From positions 2,989,618 through 3,053,617 of the forward strand of contig JANPWX010000108.1 of assembly GCA_024734555.1 (NCBI GenBank): a DNA stretch of 64,000 nucleotides, written 5' to 3'. How positions within the stretch are numbered: the stretch's first letter is position 1; every line of letters begins with the position of its first letter. A program made the translations under genes and the position numbers. This stretch comes from Trochalopteron elliotii (Eukaryota; Chordata; Aves; Passeriformes; Leiothrichidae). Positions 24,891-36,800 of the stretch are shown piece by piece. The notes under the pieces are model-generated. The model did not search any database. It saw only the letters and a list, made by a program, of their open reading frames with translations, and was not told the DNA's origin.

Positions 24891-25704
24891 GTGTTTTTTT
24901 ATCTCTCTGGCATGAGCAGAGGATTTTTTCAGTGACAACTAGTATCAATGAATTAAATCCTTTCTGAATAGTTCCTGTGGATTATTTTTCTTAAGATGTT
25001 GGGGTTGTTTCCTAGAAGACTGAAGCTGAGCAGGAGACATTGCAAGAAAAACAAGTTGGAGCTCAGCAGTGGGGAGTCAGAACAGCACTGAAAGGTGCTC
25101 CCTGGGGCTGCAGCAGCAAGCCTGCCCTAATGTAGGTCATTGCCTAGAATGAAACTCTTCCTCAGGGCATCTGTGGAAAGAGACAAGCAGGAAAATTTGC
25201 CTGATGCAAATGTAGACTGAGGAAATAATAGATTTACAACCACTGTTTCAAACAGCACCATCCAAGGCCACCCAACAGCTGTTTAATATTGAGGTATAAG
25301 CAGAATTCTCAGTGAATAAATATTCTGCAGTGATTGTAGTTAGCAGTGCATGGATAAATATCCTGCAAAGAATGTAGATAGCAGTACATGGAGGCAAAAA
25401 AATCATCTGGAGAAAGGGCCTGGAGTGAAAGCTGTGCAGTCGTAATATGTTTTTAATGTCTTTGCTGCCAAAAGGCTCAGACAGCTGGATAATGACTCAT
25501 CAGAAAGCCTCTTGGAGTAATTCCACAGTGCTGCGAACCCCTAGATTTGGGCTCTTTTTTTCCCCTAAAAAATGCCATCAGCTATTTAGTTTCACACTGG
25601 TTGGCCAAGCAGCATGGATTAGCATGGGAAAAAGTCAAATAATGAGATGGTTTATTTTGTCACTGCGCTGGAGAATATAGGACAGCTGGCAAAATGTGTC
25701 AGAG

Positions 25705-25806
25705 TGCGATGCTCTGCTCCAGGAGTTCCGCGAAAGTATCGCCTGGCGAGCAGCCACACGGGCGCTCAGCACAGCAGCTCCTCCGAGCGCTGGGCAAATC
25801 TGCCCC
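25705..25806. promoter_or_regulatory. Small CpG cluster (candidate regulatory element)
   Basis: About ten CpG dinucleotides lie within roughly 100 bases (for example TTCCGCGAAAG, CACACGGGCGCTC and TCCGAGCGCTGG), while the surrounding intron is CpG-poor. CpG survives where DNA is unmethylated in the germ line or was recently inserted. The patch is too small for a standard CpG island, and no TATA box or splice donor can be tied to it. It could be an enhancer, a weak alternative promoter or a recent GC-rich insertion. Confidence 0.3.
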
Positions 25807-28800
25807 GTGATGGAGGTCTCAGGGAGAAGATGCTGATCCTTGTCAAAGCCAGGATTCTGAATTTGGTGAAAATATTTAATTAAGACCAGCAGTAAGCCTG
25901 CTGGGTAGTGCTGCAGTTAGTTTGCCACTCTTAGGGTGTGAACAATAATTTTAATTTCATTTATTTGCCCTAGTCTGCCAGGAGCAAGATGAAAATGATC
26001 TTTTACGCATTCACACAGTGAATGTGACAGGGGATTGTTATTCTTACAAAATGCACTTTGAAAATGTCCAAACACTCCAGAAAGAGACCAATTTTTTTGG
26101 CTTCATAGAGTTAATAGCATACCATCCACTTAGATTTATTATAGGTTAGGGCAGGAGAGCTCAGAAGTTTGCAGGACAGAAACCTCACTTTGTTGCTTAT
26201 GTACTTGGTCTAAGAGTGGCTCCATTTATGCAATAGCCTGCTGTTCTTTTATTTCTTTAACTGTAAATTGTATACACCTGCACTCTGATTTGCTTCTGAT
26301 CTGAGAATTTTCTCCTGATGTGCTTCACAAAAAGATGCTCATTTGCTCCCTCCCACACTTTCAGAATAACAACTTTGCTACTTTGTCTTGTTTTTTTGTG
26401 GAGTTTTTGTTAGCTAAATCTGCTCTCAAGCATTATGAGGTGATTATCTCTGTAACAGTAATTTTTCTGCACTGAAAAATTATAATAAAGATTGGCTACA
26501 GTCCTAGTCTCTGACTGTAAGTCATTGCAAAGCTTATTTCTCTATGTACTGCCGCACATATGCTGCAAAATCCTTGACAGGCTTCATATCCTAGGCACAA
26601 AATTATCACAGTAAACATTTAGCTTTTTGGCTGTGGAAGACATCAGGAAGGGTCCTGGACTTTCCCATCCTATTGTTTCCATGTCTCTGCTGCTGTCTGA
26701 ACAAAAGGATGCAAAGGCAAGTCTTTGTTTTCTCATCCATTTTATTCTTTAGTATTGCTGTGGGTAAAATAATGGTATCTAATAATAAAGTAAATTTCTG
26801 AACACCTTGGAATCAGATTTTCACATGGGTGACGAGTCCAGGGCCCATATGGATTGGGTGCTTTCGGAGGCTGTGTTTCTGCACAGTCCCAAGCTCAGGT
26901 GATGCCCTCATCAAGACATGGAGAGGTGCAGGACATTGGAAGTGAGTTGAGGGATTTGAGGAGCACAGCTGGGAGGGGGCTGCAGGCACTTGGATGAAAC
27001 AAGAGTGGTACAGAAAAGAGAGTAAATAAGATAAGGTAAGCCCAGAGAGTTAAGCAGGTTTAGAAAGATTTTATCTGAGTGGATATTTTAGAGGATGCAA
27101 ATATGCCTTTGCTTTTACTTCACAAGGTTTTTAAGCTCAGGATCTGTCTTTGCTTGTGTTGCAGCAGGAAGATAGGAACAGCAGCATTTACTCAGTTCTG
27201 TGAAGTACCTAAAAACATATAACGGAAAAACCTGCCTTGGTGTTACTCAGTTTTGATTGAAATACATTAGAATGCTACCTGTATTTTTAAGCTATATTGA
27301 TGATGTAATCTTAATAGTATTTAAAATAAAGATTATTTTAAGTGGATACTGATTTTGCCAAACAAACAGAATTCTCAAAAATGTATTCAGCCCCAGCCAT
27401 ATGTTGTTTTAAAAGTGGTAAGTGATTAGGACAGTAGGTTACTTCTGTTTCTTATGATACAAAGGTTATTAACAATATGGTGAATAGGAGTATTAAGGCT
27501 GATACTCTGCAGAATGTCATCAAAAATTAAAAAAAAATGCAATGTACAGATAAATAATTATTTATTGTTGTTTCCACAAATTAAATATTTTTAAAATAAT
27601 AATTTCTTTCTAAAGCTATAAGATTAATCAGGAAAGTAATGTGAACAGAAAATGGTGGCGTGCCTTTTTTTTGGCTGAGAATTTTGCTTCTGGTTTTCTT
27701 CAGAAGCAGAAAGGTATGTCAAAAGATATTTAGAGTGTAGGGATTGCCACTAAAATATGTAATTTTAAATTCTGTGAATAACTACTATTGTGTGACATCA
27801 ACTCGACTGGGCATTCTTATTTTTTATTAATATTGGATCTCTGTTATTTTTAGATCCCTCTTGATCTTTCTAGCTTTTCCTTTTTTTCTTGATAATTTGG
27901 TTAAGAGGGAATACTTATTTTGGAGGAAATTTCACATGTTTAAAGTAAACACTTAGAATTTGAAGAGTTTGGATTCACAGTATAGTAATTTATCATCTGA
28001 TAAAAGCTGATTTAAATATGGCCTGAGTTGGAAATGCCTTAGAAAGTTGTTATTGCATAACCATTTTGTTGTTACAGCACTGTACTGTTCCTCACAAGTA
28101 ATTGGAAAACATTGATTTAAAAATAATGAGATCTGAAAACAGAGAGCAAATATCAAGTTTAATTTAATTTTTTTCTTTCCTTCCTTGTCAACAACGTATA
28201 AAATAAACTAATAGCAGAGAAAAAAAGCATTAGCAGCATTCTCTCATATCTGACCCTCTTTCAAGTACTGGCTGGACCTTCTGAAGCCTCTTTTAACCGG
28301 AGTTATGCTGCAAGTCTGCTGTTACAGCTAAATAAAGCAAAGCAAAGCTCCAGTCAGGCCAGGACACGCCCAAACAGAGCCTGACAAATCCTCAGTACTG
28401 TTCACCAGCCCAACACCCAGCCAGTGGCCTGATGGAAGCAATGTGGCCACCCTCACGTGCCTCCACTTCTGGAAATCACAGCAGGGTCTCCTTCACCTCT
28501 GGAGAAGGATGGGGAAGCACATTATTTCACTCTTATTATTGTGGCTGTAATAAGCATCAAGGGTTGATTGGGAGAGGGCATACCTTCATCCTTCTTATTC
28601 TTGCTCCACACAGCCCATTCTGTTGCGGGGCTTTTCTGAACAAGCAGTTCTTAGCAGTACATTGCAATAAAATGATTCAGCTCAGATCTCCAAAGAGGTC
28701 ATCCTTTCTCTGTGTACTCAGGTGTCGTTTGCTTATCAGTAAAAATCCCAAGAGGTGCTGCAGTTTTCTTTGCAACTATAAGGGAACCCCTGAAACCTGT

Positions 28801-31800
28801 TCTTAATTAATGAGGAGATCAGAACTCAAAGGGAAAATATAAAAGAACTCAAGTGTATTTAATAAATGCTGTACCAGATTCATCTAGAGGCGGAGATGAC
28901 TGTGGGTTTGGATGTTCACATAGAAAGAGGGAACACCAAGTGACCAAGTAACAGCAGGGTGCTTACAGCTTGTTCATTGAAGCCTGGGCTTACCTTTGAC
29001 AATTGAGTGCCATGTTCTGATTTAGAAGTAATAGCATCTCTTTCTCCTGCTAATACATCAGATCTGACTGACTTTTTATGTCACTGATGTTTAAGCACTG
29101 AGGCATTCAGAATCCAAACAGAACATTGCTCAGGGCATCTAAACCACTTAATGCTACAATAGGAAATAGTTTTGTGTGTTCTGTGGGTTAGTTACTGCCT
29201 GTTCCACTTCAGGAGCTTCATTTATCTTTCAAAAAATTCTTGTAAATCAGTTTAATGAACTAGAACTTAAAATCAAATATTTCTTAATAATTGAAATAAT
29301 ATCCTAATATCCTGTAGTTTTGGTCTCATACAGTATCTCGTATTTAGATTTCTGTCCTAATAATCTGTGTCCCAATCCAAATACCTCTCAGTGGGTTTGT
29401 AAGGAGGTACACAAGAACCAAGGCACATACACATCACTAGAGGAAGAACCTCATTTAATTCAAATTCCAGATGAGCTCAGAAATATTCTTCAGTTATGCC
29501 TAGCCTGGCATCTGCAATAGTTAAAGAGAGAAGCAGTGGAAGGGAATATTTTAGCAAGGATTGTATTTTAGAAGGATGTAATTTTTAGGATGAAAAAGGT
29601 CTCCTTATTTTGCCAAAACATATGTTTAAATGATAATGCTTTCTCTGTTACAAATCAAATGTGAGATATTTTTCGCCATTGAGGAAATGGAGATCTGGCC
29701 TTTCACAAGAAAAAACTGGATCATCTTGTAGTATGAGGAAAACAGAAACACAGGAAAAATACAAATTTAATTAAACAAAAGGAAGAGACTTTTAAAAAAA
29801 TCCTATATTGTTTTAAAATATTCAAACTTTCTTTATTATTTGTGTTTTGGTTTTAGATTAGCAGCTATATTCTCTTTTTTTTCTTCTTTTTTTTAATAGC
29901 ACAGCTGACCTAGTTCCCTTCACTGTCATTCATATCATGTAAAGCTTACTTACTCATGCAGAGTGGTATTTTGTGAGAACAGTTTTCACTTTAGAATAAA
30001 TATCTGAGTTATGAAAGGATAGGGGAGAAATGTATCCCAATCCAGGCATTTTGCCACAGATTAGGTTCCAAATCTCACAGTTTTCAACTGTGACTTTCTC
30101 AGTGGCAGATAAAGGTGAGGCCATCTCCGTGACTGCTTAAGGGAGCCAGCATTAATAAATACATGGAGTACTTCACATAGTACCTCTCTGTTTTTTATAT
30201 ATTTTAGTTTATGTATATGTATGAGTGTCCTTCTAACATCAGGTGTACTAATAAGGTTTTTTGATATTTCTAAATGTTTGCAGATTGGGTCTTTATTGTC
30301 CAAAGCACTGGAGAGTTTTTAAGGCTGCTGTTTTAATCCATAGAAAGTAAATGTAATAACACTCTTGAGTGTTGTAAGGCCTCTCTACTCTTCATGGTGA
30401 ACATTTTTCTGAAAGTAATGTACCTGCAGCTTCTGAGCCTTACAAAGAATCAGAGTGACCAACAACAGGGATTAAACTCAGATGACACTATCCATATGAG
30501 TAATGTATTACTGATTTTTATTTTACTAAAATAAATTACAGCTCATAACATTTTATGTTTCTTTAGCTAATTTCAATGAGAATAATATAAATATTATATT
30601 TAGACAAATAAACACATTAAGGACTGTAAATTATTTCAGGGTATTTTTACTCAGTTCTGTCTATTTGCCGCTTTGCTCATTTGCCCTGAGCATTGACTCC
30701 TGATAGAGGTTTCAGCAAGTCAGGGAAGTACTCAGGCTATTAAAATACATAAAATTATGCTAATATTATATTTTTTGCACAGTGGTTAACATTTCATTTA
30801 AATGGATGTAAACCAGAATGTTGTTAAGGAATGATTGCCCCCTTTTTTTTCATTTTATACTTGGGTTTTCCTTACGGAGAGGTGAATTAAAAAGGAAGAA
30901 GAATATGTTTCATGAAAAACAAGTGGTAATTTATTTACTTTTAAATGTGGTGATGCCTACAGAAGGCTTTTATCCTGAGAATTAAACAAGGACTGACCTA
31001 AGACCAAAAATACTCCCCAAAAGTTAAAAAGATGTAAAAATTAAATTGATTGAGGACATGATTTTAGAATTGGAATCTAAAAAAGCATAATAAAGAAATG
31101 GCCAAGATAATGAAAGTCTGGCATCTGTTGAGTTTCAGTGAAGGGAGAGAAATGCTATTTTAATATTCATAAATTGAGCCATGACCTGGCCAGGGACAGG
31201 TTCCTTCATCTGCCCACCCTGACTTATGGACTTCCTGGAAGAATCCAAAGGGAAATATGTTGAACATCTGTCATGACTCAGTCCATCATTTGTCTGGGAG
31301 GCTCAGGTCCCTGTCTACAGCTGCTGTGCCCAGTTCCAAGCAGACCACAATACCTGTGGTCTGGCTGTGCACGCCCTGGGAAGGTGCCAGGGAAAGAGGC
31401 TGCTCCCTGCTCCAGCACCAACTCCCTGCTTCCCCCATGCCAGGAACATGGATCCCCAGCAGGAGCCAGGCTCCTCCTAGAGAAATTGCCTTTAATGACA
31501 TCCCTGTAGTGTCCTCACAGTGTGACCTGTTTATCCTAAACTCAGAGCTTTAATTAAGGGCCTTTGAAGCTCACTCTGCAGGCTGGCTATCACTTTTAGG
31601 TGATGGTGGGCATGGAGTGATGCTGATGTGAACATCCAGACAGAAATTTTAGGTATTTACTGGTTGGTATTTCATGAAATCTCTGTCCGGGGCAGCTGTA
31701 TAATTCTTCTTTTAATCTCAATGTAAAATTTAGCATTTAACCAAAGAGAATAACTCATCTTCAGTACTAAAATCTAGTTTATTTTTATCAGATACATGGA

Positions 31801-33389
31801 GCCAGATACCTAAAATATTAATTCTTATCTTGTAATGAGGATCCTGAGTATTTTTTGTATCAGTTTTCTGTGGGGTGTAATATTCCAAAATTTACCTCTG
31901 CTTTGTAACCCAATGTAGATGGGGTTTGAGTCAGTCATATCAAATAGATACACAAACTGAGGTACCAGATAACTTTTTTGTAAGTTATGCAGACTGTGGG
32001 TGTTGTACAAGTTGTGAGCCTCAGTAGTGTCAGGCAAGAGACAGATACTATGTGAGTAGAGAAGGGAGACTTTTTTTTTTTTCAAATATCGCAGCACTTC
32101 GTTATTATTGATAAGAGTAAATAGTTAAATACTTACAATAGCATTCTGGAGGCAGTGATAGGTTATAAAAATAAAGCAGAGAGGGATTTTGTCCCCTTTT
32201 CTTTTAAGCATGGCTCCATTTACTTCATTTCAGTTCCTGAAAAAGCTTTGCTAACACAAATTGATCAGCTGGGGCAGGGAGTGGATAGTTCTCCCCTGGA
32301 TATCACTTCAGAGCAGCAGGAACTTCCTGCTCACTTGGGAGCTCCGATAAAGTGTTTTATACAGAATCCTTTTACAGTGTCAGGCTGCAACCTGTGGCAA
32401 CTTAGTTGTCCTATGAACATACCCTTTCACCTTCCAGATCTGGATAAGTGCACTGCGTGTATTCAGTTTGGGAGGAAGGCTGACAAAGCAGAGAGATTAT
32501 TATCTGCTTGTCTTTTCATCTTGGGGTCAGTGTCTGTCCTAGAATCTCCTGGAGAAAGCTGGTTGAGTGGTTTTTAAAAAAAGAGGAGTGGCAGGAAGAT
32601 TGGACAGCTAAAGTGCTCCCCTTCTGCCAAAAAAATGAGGCAGAGCTGCAGCATGTCCAGACTTGAGTATCAGGATGTCCTCAGGCCCACCTGAGGACCA
32701 CTTTATGTGTTTAGCTGATCCCAGGTACTTCTTTAATGATTAAAAATGCCAATGTGCAGTGATAAAATTCACAAGAAGATCTGCAAACAAAGCCTAGCAC
32801 TTCACTGGATATATGGGAGGAGAGGTTTCTATAAGCAATATTTTTATACCTGTTCATTTACCCACAGTGTCTCAGCCCAAATGAACTCTGCTTTTGATTA
32901 CTATGACTTGAGACCTTGAACATCTGTACTGATTTTTCTCTGTCCTATAGCACAACTTTGTCCCTTGCACTTCTCCTGATCTGTTTTTAATTCTGAACTC
33001 AATTAGTGGATTTCCTTTTTCTTAAACATTTACACTGATGAAACACCAATAGAAAATCTATTCACCCCCACATTAAATAGATTTGTGGATTGATTTGCAA
33101 CCACAGCTCTGAATTGCATTTGATCTGCTAATGTGTTTAGATCTGGACTGGTTTTTTTTAAGTTTGATAGTGAGATATTGAACTCTTTGTTGAGTGTACA
33201 TGAGGTATAGACAGGACAGCATAGGGACAACAGTGAGAACCGGTGGTGAAAACGCTTCTGCCCTTTCTTGGGGCTTCCTGAGGAGGCCTAGCACTGGCAA
33301 GCAGAGCACTTTAGCTGGATTGAGAAATGGGACTGATTTTGTGAGTTTAGGGAAGAAACATTTCTGAGTAGATTTCCACAGTTGTATAT

Positions 33390-33490
33390 TTGGGGCACCA
33401 AAATTCCTGGCCTGATTTTCAGAAGCACCAGAGGAGCTGAGAGTGAAGCAGAGGTTGCCCAGCACTGCATAGCTGACCATCTGGCCTCCA
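33390..33490. repeat. Possible ancient amniote repeat remnant
   Basis: The stretch with GGGGCACCAAAATTCC and CCTGATTTTCAGAAGCACC resembles a dispersed motif (CTGATTTTCAGAAGTGCTGA-like) that I associate with old repeats in turtles, crocodiles and birds. It is diverged and its boundaries are unclear. It falls within a 147-codon - strand open frame (33073-33516), making a real protein there less likely. Confidence 0.25.
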
Positions 33491-33660
33491 GGTATTGCTG
33501 TTAGAAGATATCTCAAAATTAGAGATCGCCTTCAAGAATACTGGCTTTAATCTCAATTTTACAAGGTTTTCTAGATGTACTCCAAAGGATTTTTCCCTAC
33601 TTATTTATTTGGAATGAAAGAGGAGTACATTTAGATCAGTTATTCAGAAGAAATTATTTA

Positions 33661-33862
33661 CCTTCAGGGTGGTGAGGCACAGAAAGAGGTTGCCCAGGGA
33701 AGTCATAGGTGCCCCATCCCTGGCTGTGTTCAAGACCAGGTTGAGTGGGGCTCTGAGAAACCTGATCCAATGGAAGGTGTCCCTGCCCATGGCAAAGGGG
33801 GGTGGAACTAGATGAACTTTCAGGTCTCTTCCAACCCAAATCACTCCATGATTCTGTGATTT
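33661..33862 (+). mobile_element. CR1 LINE 3'-end fragment
   Basis: Reads in CR1 sense: GGTGGTGAGGCACAGAAAGA, GGTTGCCCAGGGAAGTCATA, CCCATCCCTGGCTGTGTTCA, AAGGTGTCCCTGCCCATGGC and CTCTTCCAACCC, ending with tail units CCATGATTCTGTGATT. About 200 bases of the 3' end remain, with no intact coding sequence. Confidence 0.93.
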
Positions 33863-36800
33863 TGTTTGCTGGCAATGGTGGGTGGAAATACTAATGCAGA
33901 CCTTGGAAGACAAAGAGCTTGACAGAAATGAAGAAGATAAAAATGTTTTCTGTTTGTCTTTTTGTGAAATACCAGTTTTGTTATTGATGTAAATCACACG
34001 GAATGTAAACAACATGTTCTTGTTACTGCGGGGGACTGAGTCCCTCAGCAGAAACTGTGACTGCTATTCACAGTGACTCCCTCTTCTCTAATTGTTGATC
34101 TCATGCAAGTACATAAAAGAATTAAAGTTTATTCACTGAAATTAGTGACTTGTGTAGGCCGGTATATCTAATGCCTCTGATTTTATGTTTACTGGCAGCA
34201 TTGTTTCAGTTGCTGCTTTTTTCCCATGGAAGAGCTCAACTCCCAGGCTGAAGGGTTTCCAGAAGCAGCAGAGGAGGCACACCTGTGTAAGCATGACTCC
34301 AGAGGCAGCTCCCTGCAGCAGCACTCATCTCTTAATCACTGGCAGAGTATCGTGTCTGTGCACATCCTGAAAAAGATGGTTTCTCCTTTTTCTTAGTAGC
34401 CTCATTTGGAATGTCACAGCCTGTTACTGGCAGCCTGATTCACACCCTGAGATTTCCCAAATATCTTGGTGCTTCCCGCTGACACTTCTGAATCTTGCTG
34501 AAATACTGAATGTGCAAGGGGATGTATCAGTACAGAGGATCAGGTCTAAATGCCAAGGAGATGTTACATTGTCGGGGACCCAGACAAACTGTCTTATGAA
34601 CCAAACTCTAAATATAGATTTAAAAGGAAATGTTCATTTTTTACTTAATATTAAGACTGTGTTATTGTTTGGAAAAAACCCCAACCAGTTGCTGCTCCCA
34701 TTTTGTTCTAAGCACTGGTAGGTCTGCCAAATGATTGTTGTTGAGTTAACATATAAGAATCGTCTTTTTTTTTTATTTTTGCAGCTGTTTGAGACTTTCA
34801 GTGAATAAAAAAATAACCCTGGATTAGCCAAGTGATATATCTGTACCAAGCTGTTGTAAATTATACAGTAGAAAACTACCCACATTTTAAAAAAAATATC
34901 TAGATGTTTTGGCTTGCTTGGGGGCTTTTCTTGTTTATTTGCTCTTAGTTAATTCAAAAGTACAATTAAAAAGACCTGACAGGCAAACTAGAGAGGCATA
35001 AGGAGCTGCCACCTGCTGTAAGTTTTAGATGCTCAATTACATGGTCAGTTGGTTGATTTCTCCTATGATGACTCTGCAATCTCAATTTTGTTACATGAAA
35101 TACAGCAGCTTCCAACCCTTTATGAGCATTTTTGGTCTCCTTAGTGTTATTTTCCCACCCTTTATGCATTACAGAAAGCAGGTATTCAAACAGAATAATA
35201 ATGGGTAATAGTCCCTAAACTTCAGTGGGGTTTTTTCAGTAGCCATCTGAAATCTTTGCAAAAGAATGGAAATGGCATGAATAAAGTGCTAAGGAAATAC
35301 CACTGATGATAGGTTAAAACTCAGAGCTAAAAAAAGAAAAAGAAAAAGAAATCAGAGCAGCATAGTACAGACAATAGTTTATAGTTTGGGATATCTTTCA
35401 TTTATTGAAGTCAAAGCTCCCTTTCCATGTCCACTCTTTCATTTGTTCTTGCCCAAGTCATTGTTTTCATGTATTTTAAATTGCGTCCGTGTTCTATTCT
35501 GACCTTGCCCCTTGTGGATCATGGACACAGACAGTGAGTTGCTCATTTGTGAGTTATCCCAGTTCTGCAGGCTGACCCCTTGGCACAGGGTGTGCCAGTG
35601 CTGCAGAGGGCACGGCTGGAGTTGTGGCAGCACGGGGCAGTCCCTCGGGGCCACTGCTAGTTAGCACCAGTGAGATCAGCCCTGACAGCACTGAATCACA
35701 CCAAATGCTCCAGTCCCAGTTAAAAGGTCACATTTGCTTGCCTCTTCAGTGGAGCTCATAAATCTAAAAAAATCACATTTTGTATGGAATTATGAGCAGC
35801 AAGGCAAAAATAATCTGTTGATTATACAAAGGAACAGTACTGGGAGTTTGCAAGGAAAAGAAACACATCCATATCTAATTCTTTAATACAAGCATGAGAG
35901 CCAAGTTCAGTTGTGATGAGTAAAGTATTTAAAAATAGGCTCTTATACACAGATGCACATGGGACTACTTGTATCTGGACCAACATAAAAGGTAGAAACT
36001 AAGAGGAATGTAAACAAATGGAACAGGAGTTTAAGTCTTAACACAGGTCCTTCATCTGCATTTTTGCTTATTTAAAGAATTTAGTGAGATAATCCAATGG
36101 GAATAACAGCAGAACATACATGTAATTTTGATAGATTTTATGAACGTGCATCATGCAATGCCTTTGGGACAGGGAGAAATTGGAAATCCAGATAAAGCTA
36201 AGGATAAGCAAATTACATGTTTATAGCTCTAAACATGAAACTATAAGCAGGTAGTCAAACTTAGGTCAAAGTAAACTGTTACACTCCTCAGCATACATAG
36301 GTATAGAAATACGAGTGCAATCACTGTAGCATTCTCAGGACAAGGAGTTCCTCTGGCCTGTAGCAATATTTTAATGTGCTGATGGTTTGATTACTGGGGG
36401 AGAAAGATTCAAAAGATTCTTGAAAGACTTGAAGGGAATGGACAAGAAAAATGGAATGTAGGCAATCATGTTCAACAAATATTAAAAGACAAAAATATCC
36501 CACAATCTTGTAAGCAAGGAGGCAGCTGAGATCAGTGAGACTACAGAGGCATCAACCACCAGGGATCAGCTGGGGCTCACCAACTCACTGGCTGAAGTTC
36601 AGCCTCTTTCCAGCTCTTTTGAATTATTTCTTGAAGCTCAGAATTTGTGCACAGTATAGCTTGATGCACACCTTTCTTGTGACAGGAATAGATGAAAACT
36701 GTGCTCAGCTTTGGTGAACCAGTAAAAAAGTGTGCTTTCAAGAAACTTGGAAATCAAAATACCTGATATTTTCACCTTCGTGCTTTTTGCTTTAGAAATC

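Larger units (their letters stand above)
24891..33660. other. Intronic sequence, no recognised gene
   Basis: Mostly AT-rich intron with a CpG cluster (25705-25806), a less AT-rich stretch around 31170-31560, a 9-bp perfect hairpin at 32677-32698 and a poly(T) of 12 at 32071-32082. The longest frames are 147 codons (33073-33516, - strand), 140 (32155-32577, + strand, opening on GTG) and 124 (28432-28806, + strand). None has a recognised domain. Part of 33390-33460 resembles an old amniote repeat. Confidence 0.55.

Noticed and set aside
32155..32577. 140-codon + strand frame
   Set aside because: Opens on GTG, no recognisable domain and no gene context.
33073..33516. 147-codon - strand frame
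   Set aside because: Overlaps a stretch resembling an old dispersed repeat; no domain recognised.
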